Assembly (NCBI GenBank): GCA_954871525.1
Contig: OX940862.1
Location: 41,098,232 to 41,162,231 of the forward strand
Direction of reading: 5' to 3'
Source of the DNA: Parietaria judaica
Taxonomy: Eukaryota > Streptophyta > Magnoliopsida > Rosales > Urticaceae
DNA length: 64,000 bases
The notes beneath the pieces are model-generated. The model made no database searches and had not been told where the DNA came from. It was given only the letters and a program-made list of their open reading frames with translations. Positions 1 to 11,208 of the stretch are shown in pieces. Position numbers and translations under genes: made by a program. Numbering within the stretch: the stretch's first letter is position 1; every line of letters starts with the position of its first letter.

Positions 1-253
1 TCAAAATGAACTAAGTTATTTAACCGTCAATTTTTGAATTAGTTATTTAAGTCAATTAAGTTCAATTTTTGTCAAAATAAATTTTTTTTGGCACTATATA
101 TTAATCCTCAAATATAATCAATAATATTCAAACCGCATGCATTCAACTTTCAACTGAAACCATCACTTCACTATGGCACCAAAAATGCGCATTCTCAGAT
201 TTATAGCAAATAAATAGCTATGGACTTGAGTATTCCCAAATTATAGTATTTAC

Positions 254-3200
254 CAAGGTTTAAAATGCCGCTTGCCGTTATCGTTTCGCATTTTTCGTTT
301 TACGGATATATCGCTTGCCGATGGATATGTCGATGGGCAAATGCTAAAAAAAGGGCATGTCGTTTACCGCATTTACCGCATTTTTCGCATGGGCATACCG
401 CTTGCCGATGGATATGTCGACGGATATTCTGTAAAAAATATTTGAGTATTTCCAAATTCCAACCATATTTTTATATGGTATTGAATTATTAATTTATAAA
501 TTACCTATTTAATAAATATGACACACAACCAAAAAAACATATATTAATAATAAATATGACACCATAGAGTTTAGTACACACTCATCATAAGTTCATAACA
601 CACTAGTAGTAAAGTCGTAGAGTAAGAAGTACAAACACACATAACCATAGAGTAGTAGAGTACGGTACACAATCATAAAAACAAACTGAAACCAAAGTCA
701 TATAATACCCAAACATAGAAAACTCAAAAGAAGCTCGATGAACGTGGCTGTTGGAAAATGTGAGGCTGCACAGTCTGGATCGAGCAGTAATCATACCACG
801 ACATCATGGAGGACTAGTTGGCTACGTACGTCTGAACATGAGATTCGTAGTTGTGCTGGTCTAAACCGACGATCGTGTTGAGAATAGGGAACTCCACATA
901 TTGACGAATCGCTGGACGTTGTATAACTTCACCAGTGGGTGCCCGGATGGCGCCGTCTGACGTACAGAATGACATTACTTCGAATCTAGATGACAAACTG
1001 TCGATATCGGTCGACCGCGGCGGCGAAGGAGACCGCGGCGGTGGTGAAACTGGCGGTGTCGGCGGCGCGCCTAGCCAGAAGCTATCAAAATAACGATCAA
1101 AGTTTTGGTTCGCATCATAATACTCATCACGTGGTGGCTGGGCACTAGGCGTAGTCTCAAAGAAAGCCGGGTGAAATAACCCATGCGATGAGGTAGTCGT
1201 CCTGCCGTGGGATGATCCACCGTGCGTGCTCACATCACCGTAGTATTCCGCTGTACGGCCATCACCATAGGGGTCTGGGTCTGCGACATAACCGCCGGTG
1301 ATTCCTCCACCTCCCCCTCCGTCATGGGAGCCTTTCGGAGAATCTCCTGAATGAGGTAAAGAACCCGTCGGAGATTCGTCGCCCGTCGGTGAGTTGCCTG
1401 TGGATGTACAATCAAATATCTCATCCGAACCTATTCTTGGGTTGACGTGGGTGCGAAGCGTCTCAAGAACGTTTGTGCCCTGCTCCTCTGCCGCAGCAGC
1501 TACCTCGGGATCAGGGTTCCCAAGATCATCATCGAGGTGTGTCTCTGATACCCACTCCAAAATCTCAAGATCGTTGGTAGAACCGGTATTCTCCATTGCA
1601 GCCGCGATCCAATCGAACGGATCAGTGAACTCGGGGTTTTTATGGGCTGCCACAGTATCCCTGATTGCTAACTTGGTGTTGTAGATGCACTTCACTAGGT
1701 AATTTGTGGCAAAACGTGTGGCACCGGGACGGAGGAGTTCACATCTCGTCGTCTTCCTCATGTAGTCCAGGACGATGGTGTGGTTATAGATGAACTTCAC
1801 AATCGATCTTGCCTGGTCTACCGGGATCTTGATGAGGTCCCGTTTCCCAAGATCCTCAAACATGAGGTCCATGCAATGGGAAGCACATGGGGTCCAGTAG
1901 ATGTGGAACTTTTTCATCAGTAACTTACCGGCTTTGACGTAAGCCGATCCGTTATCGGTAACGAGATGGACTACATTCTCAGGACCGACCTCGCGTATGA
2001 CTTCCTTCAATACATGGAAGATGTACTCTGAGTTCTTGATCTTATCAGAAGCGTTGATGGACTTCAGGAAGACCGTTTTCCCCGCCGAGTAAACCATGAT
2101 GTTAATGATCGAAAGATTGGTTGGACCCGTCCACCCATCCGACATGACCGTGCACCCTTTTTCTACCCAAATCTTTCGAGCCTCTTCTATCATCTGATCG
2201 GCAGCCGCCACCTCTAAAGGCAAATACTTCTCCGAAATTTCGTAAGGCGAAGGCATCGGACAACCAGGACCTGGAAAAATAAAATGTTATTATCATTAAT
2301 CCTCGACTATAAATAAAAAAATTATATACATCGAATCTAATTACTTTTATATGACCTTTACCTGCTTCTGCGATGCTATCCGTCATATTCAAGAAGTGTG
2401 GCGACTTCACCTTTCTGAACGACACGCCTTCGTGAATAAAGAACTTACTCACATTATGGCAAACTCGGTCAATCAAATGGGGGACTATCATTCCCGGCAA
2501 CTTCTTCTGTTTCGACTTATCCCTCTTCAAGTGTGAGAGCGAAGACGGAATCACAGGCGATGAGGTCGGCTGCGAAGATGATGAGCCACCTGGCACACTG
2601 CCTACAATGTGTGGGCATTGTTCCAAAAGGAATTTATCGGCCGCCGCTTGTCGTCTAGCTTTCTTTTTTATGCGTATTATCTCAGTCTTCGTGGCCTCGT
2701 CGTCTGAATCTACTTCATCTCGTATCTCCTGATATCTCTCGTAAACCTCAGACGGGACACCCGCAAGGTTGGAGCGTATCTGGCGCCTAACAATCTCTTC
2801 CATCTTGTTGTCATTATCTTTTTTCTCTCGAAAATTCCCGAGAATGCCCCGACATACATCTCTCGCCTCCGGCGGCGCACTTGGGCACGGTTTAGTGTTT
2901 CTTCGCGGATCGTTCCCCGCAATGTGATGCTTCATCCGGGTGATGCCACCGCCTTTTATTATATGTCCGCAATAATTACATTGAAATCCAGCGCCAACTG
3001 GAGTACAATGCTCCCTGGCGAGATCGACGGGAGGCATGACTCACCTAAATCAAGAATCAAATTTATATATACATTCAAAATTCTAATAACCCATTTCATT
3101 TAATCAATCAATAAATCAAAATGAATCAATAAACATATAATTTGTTTATTAAAAATTTTAACATATACTTTGTTTATTAAAAAGTTTAACAAAGTTACAA

Positions 3201-3821
3201 ACTAAGATTTTAGATTTATACAAATTTATCAACCACATCATCAAGAATAACACAACATGTATCATTCAAAATTAAGAAACGAAATATTAATCAAGAATTC
3301 AAGATATTAATCAAGTTATGAATCACAACATCATATTACATTATTAGTCAATATATCACGATATTAACACGACTAATTACTCTAAAATTAAGCCTAAACC
3401 CTAAAAAATCGCAACCCTAGAGTCCATCAAACACCCGACGACATTTGGGAAAAATTCAACACACGACCTCGGTTACCCACACTCGTACCTGTTGATTTCT
3501 CGCGAAAAATGGTAACTTTTGTGAAGGCGAGGTCGGAAATCAGTGCGGCAGTCGGGTGAGGTGCGAGAGTCGATGGCTGCGTCGCGAGAAATGAGAAAGA
3601 GCGAGAGAGGGATGCGTGTTTTAGGGTTTCAGCGAAAGTCGACCACACTTTCGTCGTTTTGAAGGCAAAAAACGACAGACGATTTTCCTTGCGAATGTCG
3701 TTTCATTTTCCGCGACATTTGGTAAAACGACAGCGAAACGAAAGGGTTGTCGTTCCGCATATCTCTCAAAAACGAAAGTCGGTCCGAAAATCGTGCGAAA
3801 ATCGCGACATTTTACACCTTG
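254..3821 (-). mobile_element. Complete hAT-superfamily DNA transposon
   Basis: Both ends and the TSD are visible. The left end reads CAAGGTTTAAAATGCCGC (254-271) and the right end, reverse-complemented, reads CAAGGTGTAAAATGTCGC (3804-3821), a 16/18 match. The element is flanked by a perfect 8-bp duplication GTATTTAC at 246-253 and 3822-3829. A C-A-R-G-G start and an 8-bp TSD are hAT hallmarks. The subterminal 200 bp on each side are rich in short CGTTT/CGATGG-type motifs, as expected for transposase-binding regions. It carries one two-exon gene on the minus strand. The clean TSD indicates that both ends are intact, although the encoded transposase appears to lack its C-terminal catalytic and dimerisation part. 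Confidence 0.9.
814..3037 (-). CDS. hAT transposase, BED zinc finger plus DUF659, internally deleted
   Basis: Two exons on the minus strand, 3037-2362 and 2270-814, joined by a 91-bp GT-AG intron (2361-2271; donor CAG|GTAAAG, acceptor CCAG|GT). The phase-1 join gives an open frame of about 710 residues. Residues about 15-50 form a BED-type finger (C-x2-C then H-x5 region: CNYCGHII...MKHHIAG). Residues about 195-410 are the DUF659 hAT core, with SDGWTG near 269 (first catalytic Asp region), VTDNGSAY (second Asp region) and the hAT signature CASHCMDLMFED near 354. Straight after RFATNYL, near 411, the protein passes to a DPFDWI-type tail and about 250 residues of low-complexity Gly/Ser/Pro sequence. 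The segment with the third acidic residue and the Dimer_Tnp_hAT domain is not seen. The frame is unbroken, so the gene may still express a DNA-binding but inactive protein (inference). A cryptic further intron is the alternative. Confidence 0.8.
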
Positions 3822-3829
3822 GTATTTAC

Positions 3830-5224
3830 AATGCTAATAAATATTTAGACTCTTGACTATTCCAGAATATTTGTATTTACAGTGATAATAAATAGTTACA
3901 GACTCTTGCTATTTCAACTTTCAAGACTCTATACTTTGTTCTTTACAGTAATAATAATGACTTGCTATTTTCTAAGTTATGTTATTATGTTTTATTTCTA
4001 CATATTCGAATTTCTAAGTTGTTTTAAAAAAAATGGCAATATCAAGATCTAGGAATTCCATACGCCAAAGTTTGAGAAGTACACAACTTACAAGGCAATG
4101 GTCTTGCAGTGGCTTGAGAAGTAATAAATTGTAATACAACTAACTATAAGTCAAGTGTATTTTGATTTTTGGAACATCTTTTAAGCCCATAACAGAATGC
4201 ACAAAATAAATTCGTTTGATTTTTTCATTTTTATTTTATTTTTTAAAATCGTTTTATAAATATCTTTTGAAAAGAAGTTTGAATAAATTTTATGTTTCAT
4301 TTTTAAGAATACAAAGAAAAAGTAAAAAAAAAAGTATTAATAAACAAAATGATTTTTCATTTTGGAAAGAAAATTAACATTACTTTTACGAAAATACAAT
4401 ATTACAAAAATTAACGCAATTTAGAAATACAATACACAAAAAACATAACCAAATAACATTACTTTTAATTAAATTAATTGTAAAATTTTATATAACTAAT
4501 ATTTTCAAATAATAATATTATTGTTACGAAAATATTTGTGGTTTACCAATCAGTTTTGAGATCTATACCAATTCCAATTGAGATTTTTAAAGATATTACG
4601 ACAACCCCATTGATCTCAATTAAAAAAAAAAACTAAAAACACTTGCGGTCGGTTTGTTGTTTGCCGGCATTTGGCATTTGAACTTTGTCGATAATGGTAC
4701 GTTTATAGTACTGATGATATTTTATAAAAAAGAGTATTGAAAAAATATTAATGATATTTCATGGGCGATTTTTCATTTAGCATACGAGGTACGTGCATGT
4801 GGTTTTTGAGTTACTTCTAAAACCATGACTACAAGTGCAATTTGAGAAATTTTAAACTTAATACGTTCAAACTTTAAATATTCCAAGAGAATTAACTGTG
4901 TGACCTTACAGATTTTACGTAAAGTAATGATTTTTCTTGTAATCTTTACATTCACCATAAAATTAAATAGTTACTACAATTCTCGAGTAAAGTAATAATT
5001 ATGTCCTTTTGTTACGTTCGAACCGAAGTTCAAAGGCTCTGTATGTAAACTTAAAAGGGCAATCCTCCGCCGGTCTTCTCATCACTTTGTCTCTCACAGC
5101 CCTAGCCACATATCGTATGCTCCAACTGCCGATTGGATTGATTTATGAATTTAAACATTGAAATATGTTGAACTGGCTAGGTCGAATTAATACTTTTATC
5201 TTATCTATCGTTTTATGAATTTAG
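3830..5224. other. AT-rich intergenic DNA, no gene seen
   Basis: Between the hAT element and the F-box gene. AT-rich with many poly-A/T runs; no coding frame or transposon end recognised. A slightly GC-richer stretch at about 5060-5130 may belong to the F-box promoter, but no motif decides this. Confidence 0.6.
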
Positions 5225-5341
5225 GTGTCACTGAAGTATATTGAAATATGGACATTGTTTTGTTTCCCTTCTTTTATATGTTATAAGCTTTGTACCGTAT
5301 GTTCTTTTTTCGTGTATAAATATTTCTTCTTCTTCTCAGTA

Positions 5342-6400
5342 ATGGAAGCCAACACCGTCTCGGCGGAGGAGGTAGCGAGCAACGGCGACGTCCTCACCCA
5401 AATCCTCCTCTGCCTGCCGATCAAGTCACTGTTCAAGTTCAAAGCCGTCTCCAAGCCTTGGTTCTCCCTCATCTCCGACCCCGGGTTCCGCCGCCGCCGG
5501 AGCTCCTCACCCACCTCCGCATCCGGTCTTTTCATCAGAAGGAAGGAAATGGGAATGGAATTCAAATCCATCGCTCTCAATCCCACCTCCCACCTCCCTC
5601 CCTTTCAGCCCTCAGCCTTCGGCGGCGGCGGTGGTGGTGGTGATGATGATGATGGTGATGATGAGCGGCCCTCGTTTAATATTCAGCACTCCTGCAATGG
5701 CCTTCTACTCTATACCATCGGACGTCGTTTCAAACCTACGCTACTCTATGTTTGTAACCCAACCACCAATCGGCACGCCCTGATTCCTAGCCCACCATCT
5801 CCTGAGGACTCTTCCATCTATGGCTTGGCGCTCGCCTTCGACCCGTCTGAGTCGCCTCACTATAAAGTCATCTGTGTTGTTCATGATGATGATCAAGGCT
5901 ACAACGACGACGGCCGTCAGAAACGCATCCTAAGTTTTTTTATCTACTCCTCCGAATCTCAGTCCTGGCGATTAACTCACGCCACTTTGGATGACGAGGA
6001 TTATTTGATAAATTATGACCGCGACATAGTTTTCTGGAACGGCTCGGTCCACTGGATGAGCCCTTTAATCGACGAGCTTGACGGCTGGATTATGGATTCC
6101 CGGTATCCGACCTTTGCTCCGTACTTCCATGTTGCTACCGAGGAAACCCGTCGAGTTAAAACAATTGATTCGCAATCGTGTTACTATGGAGCCTCCCGAG
6201 ACTGCTTTCATGCTGTTAATCGCGGTGAACTAATTCACTCCCATTTCACCGTGTTTGAGCTCGAAAAAGATTATTCGGAGTGGGTCGCCAAGTACCGGGT
6301 CGACATATCTGAGATCCGGAGAGCGTTTCCAGAGATTCCTCCCGAGCTAGACTATGAAATGTTAGTGATTTGTGTTGTTCGATGCGAGATTGAGGAGTGA
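5342..6400 (+). CDS. F-box protein with in-frame premature stop
   Basis: Intronless frame of 352 residues. The ATG at 5342 is chosen because upstream in-frame sequence has no other ATG and looks non-coding. Residues about 9-50 are an F-box (DVLTQILLCLPIKSLFKFKAVSKPWFSLISDP), which in this family binds SKP1 to form an SCF ubiquitin ligase. Residues about 95-110 are a Gly/Asp-rich insertion from a GGC/GAT repeat. The rest resembles the plant F-box-associated region (NGLLLY, CNPTTNRHALIP, LAFDPSESPHYKV). The TGA at 6398-6400 is in frame with 56 further open codons (6401-6568, stop TGA 6569-6571) that look like the usual C-terminus of this family (YIGGRTLRYNF ... YVESLACV). The annotated product is therefore probably truncated by a nonsense change, or the stop is a sequencing error. 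The substrate is unknown. Confidence 0.82.
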   Translation: MEANTVSAEEVASNGDVLTQILLCLPIKSLFKFKAVSKPWFSLISDPGFRRRRSSSPTSASGLFIRRKEMGMEFKSIALNPTSHLPPFQPSAFGGGGGGGDDDDGDDERPSFNIQHSCNGLLLYTIGRRFKPTLLYVCNPTTNRHALIPSPPSPEDSSIYGLALAFDPSESPHYKVICVVHDDDQGYNDDGRQKRILSFFIYSSESQSWRLTHATLDDEDYLINYDRDIVFWNGSVHWMSPLIDELDGWIMDSRYPTFAPYFHVATEETRRVKTIDSQSCYYGASRDCFHAVNRGELIHSHFTVFELEKDYSEWVAKYRVDISEIRRAFPEIPPELDYEMLVICVVRCEIEE

Positions 6401-6571
6401 TCGTTCTTGGTTATGTACATCGGTGGGAGAACTCTGAGGTACAATTTCAGGACGGGAAGTTTCTACCATTTCTCGGATTACAACTATTTTAAAAATATAC
6501 ACGTTTTTGCAATAGATTTTCATTTACAGAATACTGTTTTGGAGTACGTAGAGAGTCTTGCTTGTGTTTGA
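6401..6571 (+). pseudogene. Cut-off C-terminal part of the F-box frame
   Basis: Continues the same reading frame after the TGA at 6398-6400 for 56 codons. It contains YIGGRTLRYNFRTGSFYHF and ends in YVESLACV, matching from memory the usual last segment of plant F-box-associated proteins. Retention of this frame suggests the stop is recent. Confidence 0.6.
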
Positions 6572-7587
6572 TGTCGTTTCCTATGTTCATGTCGTCCAAC
6601 GATAATGTCAATCTGTTCACTGTTTCATGTCTTCATTCCATGTATTACTCCTTGGCTTGTTCTAGTCAATTTTCGTATTACATTTTTCTGTTGTTTATAG
6701 AATCTCTTAATTATTATTAATTCACATCGTTTTCACTTCATCATCGTTAAATTTGCAACAAATTCATCGACAATGACACGGTTTTTAGTTGATTTCGTTA
6801 GATTAGTTCCAGTATGAAAAATAAGTGTACATGTATTATTAAGTCAAATTAAGTGATCTTATTGTAATTCATTTAGTCTAACGTAAATAAGCCCTCGCAT
6901 AATATTGCAATTCAATATTTTCTTGAAATAATATATATTGTTTCGCTATCAATATCATCCATATATAACCTATAACACTTAAACTGTATGCATTCAAATT
7001 TTAACCCGAACAAGCAGTCCCTTGACCTTTTAAATTTTATTCCAAATTTCAAACTTCAATGTTGGAACTTTTTCATTGTGCTTTTGCGTTTTTGACGCGT
7101 TTACATTTCATGTCGTTTGACTATTTCCTGTCGTTTTCAGTTTATTACCAAGTGATACTATATACTCATTAACTTAATAACATTTTCCTGTCACATTCCT
7201 TGAACTTGTTGTCGTTTTTAAGTAACAGTCGTTGTATACTCTACTCTTTTTTTTTCTTTTTCTTTTTTTGCCGTCGTTTAACACGGTAATTATTTTCCGT
7301 TGTCTTAGACATTACAACTTAGAAGAGAGTTTGGTCTTTAGACTTGAAAAAAGAAGGTTTTTTGAGAAAATTTACCTTACAATTCTGAAGATTTTTCTTC
7401 CTATAATCTCCTCACCTTTTTTATGTTCCTCCTTGCTTATAGGCTATAGACATAGAAAATGCATGTTTCCTCTCTTGTCCCCGTGAGCTATATGCGCATG
7501 GCCATAATGTCATTCTATGAAGTTTTATTGACCAATCTTGTTCACATAATTTCATGAAATTCCCTCTATATTTGGGTCACCATGTCA
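6572..7587. other. Intergenic DNA, nothing recognised
   Basis: AT-rich spacer holding the 3' flank of the F-box gene and the promoter region of the cysteine-rich peptide gene. The open frame at 7232-7486 is low-complexity Phe/Leu from T-rich DNA and is not accepted as a gene. Confidence 0.5.
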
Positions 7588-7596
7588 CTATAAATA
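7588..7596 (+). promoter_or_regulatory. TATA box of the cysteine-rich peptide gene
   Basis: CTATAAATA lies about 95 bp before the ATG at 7691, a normal TATA-to-start distance for a plant gene with a short leader. Transcription would start near 7620 (inference). Confidence 0.6.
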
Positions 7597-7690
7597 CCAG
7601 CCTCCATCACTGAGGTATCTCCATCCATTGTCACTCGCAAAACATCACTACAATACCAATTATATTTACAGCAGAACTCGGTCTAAAATA

Positions 7691-8044
7691 ATGGCGCAGA
7701 ATCAGAAGGCGGTGGCGGTGGCGTTGCTAGTGGTGTGTGCCTTGTTTGCAGCGACCACGCACTTCCCGGGGGCGGAGGCGAGGGTGCATCCCGCCACGTT
7801 CGAGTGCCACTGGAACTGCAAGTGGTCTTGCGCAAAAGGCGACGTCTCCTGCCAGTACGAATGCCACGAGAAATGCAACAAGGCTTCTCAAGGTATAATA
7901 CTATATTATATACTATAAAACTAGTAGCTCTCATTATTATGCTTTCTTAAGATTACATAATTACATATATATATGATGTTGACAATGATTCTTGTGTATA
8001 TGGTATGTGCAGCAGCTAAACTGGAGAGCCAAAAGCATAACTGA
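7691..8044 (+). CDS. Secreted cysteine-rich peptide, Ole e 6 pollen-allergen type
   Basis: Two exons, 7691-7892 and 8013-8044, with a 120-bp GT-AG intron (phase 1), encode 77 residues. Residues 1 to about 30 form a signal peptide (hydrophobic AVAVALLVVCALFAA, likely cleavage after AEA). The mature part has six cysteines at 39, 43, 47, 54, 58 and 62, spaced C-x3-C-x3-C-x6-C-x3-C-x3-C. This paired C-x3-C pattern is that of the Ole e 6 family of small pollen proteins; that family has a longer central loop in olive, so the assignment rests on spacing and size. It should be secreted with three disulfides; the biological role is unknown. The acceptor is a CAGCAG tandem, so the spliced product may have either one or two Ala at 68-69. 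A polyadenylation-like AATAAA occurs near 8070 and again near 8180. Confidence 0.75.
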
Positions 8045-8750
8045 ATGCGAAAGAGAGGGTTGATTTCATGAAATAAATTATTAGAGAAGAAGCACTTATA
8101 ATTTTTATATCTGTCATTTTCTTTGGAATGTTATTAGAGTTGGCATTTATGTTCAAGTTGTAATGTAGTGTTTGGGAACAAATAAAGTCTATTTTTTCTA
8201 GTGTCTCTTCTCTACTTGTGTTTCTTGTCAAAGAAATTAACTCGCATCCAATTCCATTTCTTAATTATTAGTCCTTACATTTATGTTTTTAAGTAATTAA
8301 AGATATTTTGATTTATACTAGAGCTCAAAAACTATTTTGTAAAAAATATATATATATATATATGATTTGATTGAAAAGAAAAAAAAAAAACATAATACAA
8401 CAAAGAAAAATGAAAAACTTTAATAGATAGATAGAGTATAGCTACTAATAGCAGTAATTTTCTTATCATTGCAACAATTCTTCAAATGATCCAAATGAAT
8501 ATGTATATGTATAAAGATCAAGCGTAAATGAGAATATTTAATTTGATGTAAGTTTAATGTAAGCTTAATCATAGTTTCACGGAATCTAAACCCGTGACCA
8601 TAACGGAATTCTAGTACTTTTAATTACGGAACTCTAAAAAGATCATCTTACAAGTAAAAAATAATACTTTGAAGTAGATACAGATTCACTGTGCACACTA
8701 GCTGGTTTTAGAACAAAACCGGAGAACAGCGTCACATTAGTAACGCGGAG
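8045..8750. other. Intergenic DNA between convergent genes
   Basis: Contains the 3' flanks of two converging genes, a short AT microsatellite near 8349-8363 and no recognisable gene. Confidence 0.5.
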
Positions 8751-9783
8751 TCATGCATCGAAACCGGAATAGACACCGTTATCCCTGAGCAGCCTCTTCT
8801 CTTCCTCCACGTAGTTCTTTCCCCGGCTGGCCTGGCCGAGCTCCCGCTTCCGCTTCTCCTTCTGAGAGAAGGAAAGGTCCCTTTTGTCCTTCCTCGTCTG
8901 CGCCCTCGCCAGCTGCTCGCCCTCAGCTAGGGCTGCCCTCGTCTTTTGGCGCTCCTCATAGGACTCCTCACCGTCTTTGGCATCGCGCTTCTCCTTGCCG
9001 GTGGACCAATTCCACACTGCCGGCTCTCCAGCGTCTTTAGGCGGAGGCACCTTAAGCACCGACGGCCCACCCCGATAACCGTGCTGCTTCAGCGCCTCGA
9101 AGTCCACCGTCAGCCCCTTCCGCTTTGCCGAAACTGCTGCACAATCGACAATTTTGGTTTCACAGATTCAGCCGGATCTTCTGGCAAGTTAGAACCGACC
9201 AGAAACAGTTTTTACCAAAACAGAACAAAGGCTTTGATTTTCAGTTTGGGGGAACTGATTGCATCCCTAGTTAGATTACCGATTCTCAAGGGGCGAAATA
9301 CACCCGCAAAATAGGAGTGCGCGGTAAAATACCGACCTACTCAGTTGTCGTTTTACAGTGAAAACCTATAAAATTTCTAATATTTTACAAATGTTTAACT
9401 AAAACTTATTTACGAGAACTACCGCTATAACCGTCGGTTTTGATGTATACTCATAAAATCGGATCGACATAATCGGCAATGGATTCTTAAAATCTTAGGA
9501 AAACCCCATCCGTAAACTCGCATTGCTCTCGGAATACCCGTTAACTGAATTTGTGAACAGTTTGCGGTAAAGTAAACTATTTCTAAAACACTGCAGACAC
9601 ATATATGTACATAGATTAAGTGCCCTCTATCTATACAAGTATATATATAGATTGAGGAATGATACCTGAGGAAGCCTTGGATTGGGTTTTGGTGTTGTTG
9701 CTGGTAATAGCTTCGTCAGAGTTTTCCGAATCATCGGATGAAGATTCGCCATCATCGCCGCTCCAAGGCATCGTCCTCTTCAT
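8751..9783 (-). CDS. Conserved plant protein of unknown function
   Basis: Minus-strand exons 9783-9666 and 9136-8751 are joined by a 529-bp GT-AG intron (phase 1), giving 167 residues. The start ATG at 9783 (MKRTMPWSGDD) precedes an acidic Ser/Asp-rich stretch at residues about 8-25. Then come a central segment VDFEALKQHGYRGGPSVLKVPPPK, a motif WNWSTGKEKR, and a Lys/Arg/Glu-rich helical-looking C-terminus (SYEERQKTRAALAEGEQLARAQTRKDKRDLSFSQKEKRKRELGQ) ending RLLRDNGVYSGFDA. I recognise this as a protein type conserved in plants, but I know no established function and give no symbol. No signal peptide or membrane segment is seen; the basic tail suggests a nuclear or RNA-associated location (inference). 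The acceptor is a CAGCAG tandem, so an alternative 3-nt splice is possible, as in the neighbouring peptide gene. Confidence 0.82.
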
Positions 9784-11208
9784 ACTGTTTCAAATTTACA
9801 GAGATTGCACTTCAATTGATTGGGACCTGTGGGAATTGAAAAAATAGTAGAGCAGAATCGAAGCTTGGGATTGTGTAGGTCTGAGCTCCGAGATTAAGAA
9901 ATTTGCTCTAATGCCTGCTCGTGAAGGACCTTTTTTTTTGGGTCTGGGAAGGAAGTGAGTTTGCTTCCCCACAAAGAGATGATGGGATCGACGGTCAGAT
10001 ATCGATCTTTAAAACTTAATGAACAGATCAACGGCCACAATAATTGTTAACTTCTAACCCAATAAAATTTAGGGATATATTGGCGATAAAATCACCCAAG
10101 GTCGATAAAATATATTTATAGAACACTTTGACAAAAATAAAATGTAAAATAAAAATCGCTTCCATTATATATTTTGTTTTGGCGACAAAAGTCTTAAACT
10201 ATATTTTGAAACATCGGACCCGCAAATACTGTGACATGGCACTTAACACCACTTTTTGTTACATTACCATAAATGTATAAATGTATGCCATTAGAGAGTT
10301 TAGAGAGTTTCAAGTTTCAACGGCCAAAATTTATAATATCGTGTTAATTATTAGATACTCAAGCTTAGTTATAATTGCATTTGGATCTAGCAAAATTTTA
10401 ACTTAGTAGTTCTTAAATCTTAAACCTAATATATCTTTTTAGTGTTTGGTAAAATTATTGTTATAGATAACTCAAAAGCGATTTTGAATTTTTGTACATG
10501 AGTCGTAAAAGGTAGGATTCGTAGCTTTTGGTTTTTTCTAATAACAAAACATGATTTTTGGTTTATTTTAGTCTTTTTACCCTAATATATTTGTGTTACC
10601 AAACGCTAAATTAACTTATGTTACCAACAATAGCTGTTTTATTAACAGTTTACCAAACACCTGTCAGATTAAAAAAAAAAAACATTTATTTATTTTCTTA
10701 CAAATTTAAACTACAAACAATTTTGTTAAAAATTAAGCTCAACCAAACGGGCCAATGTTTTTACGTTTTGTTTAATTTTTTTCACTGAACACAAATTCTA
10801 AATTCAATCAAAATTCTAATTAACACAATCCAATTCAAATTTCTCACAAATTCAAATAAACATATAGCACAAGTTACAATCCAAACCAAATTCAAAAGTA
10901 GAGAGAGAGAGGGGGCTTCAGATTGAATGCTCAATGGGCATATTGGGCTTTTGTTTTTGCATCATTTTTCCAGTTCAGTGTATGACTTTTTGGGGCTTTC
11001 TTCTTTTTTGGGCTTTATTCTTATATTATATTTTAAGATAATCACAGCTAAGTGTGCAAATATGTTTCCTGGCATTTCTTTCGCTTTATATATTGTGTCG
11101 TTTATTATGCTGCTGTTATGTTGTCGTTTTTGACATTTTCTGTAGTTTTTAGGTTTGTTTGAGATTTTGAATCCGAAATAATCAGAAGCAGAACTCTTTT
11201 CTGTGAAG
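9784..11208. other. Intergenic DNA upstream of STN1
   Basis: AT-rich spacer between divergent genes. From about 10940 to 11030 it holds several TGGGCTTT-type sequences close to the STN1 start, a motif common in promoters of plant housekeeping genes. A (GA)n tract lies near 10901-10914. No other gene is supported. Confidence 0.45.

Noticed and set aside
1230..1684. Small frames within the hAT transposase gene
   Set aside because: Shadow frames of the low-complexity C-terminal exon.
5020..5045. Possible tRNA T-arm (GTTCGAACC-like)
   Set aside because: No matching acceptor stem, D-arm or anticodon arm around it.
5315..5322. TATAAATA just before the F-box ATG
   Set aside because: Only about 20 bp from the ATG at 5342, too close to act as its TATA box unless the start lies further downstream.
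5281..5643. Frames overlapping the start of the F-box gene
   Set aside because: Alternative-frame shadows; the F-box motif is only in the annotated frame.
7232..7486. 84-codon Phe/Leu-rich frame
   Set aside because: Translation of T-rich low-complexity DNA.
7683..7950. Frames of 83 and 71 codons over the cysteine-rich peptide gene
   Set aside because: Lack the signal peptide and cysteine pattern, and the plus-strand one runs through the intron.
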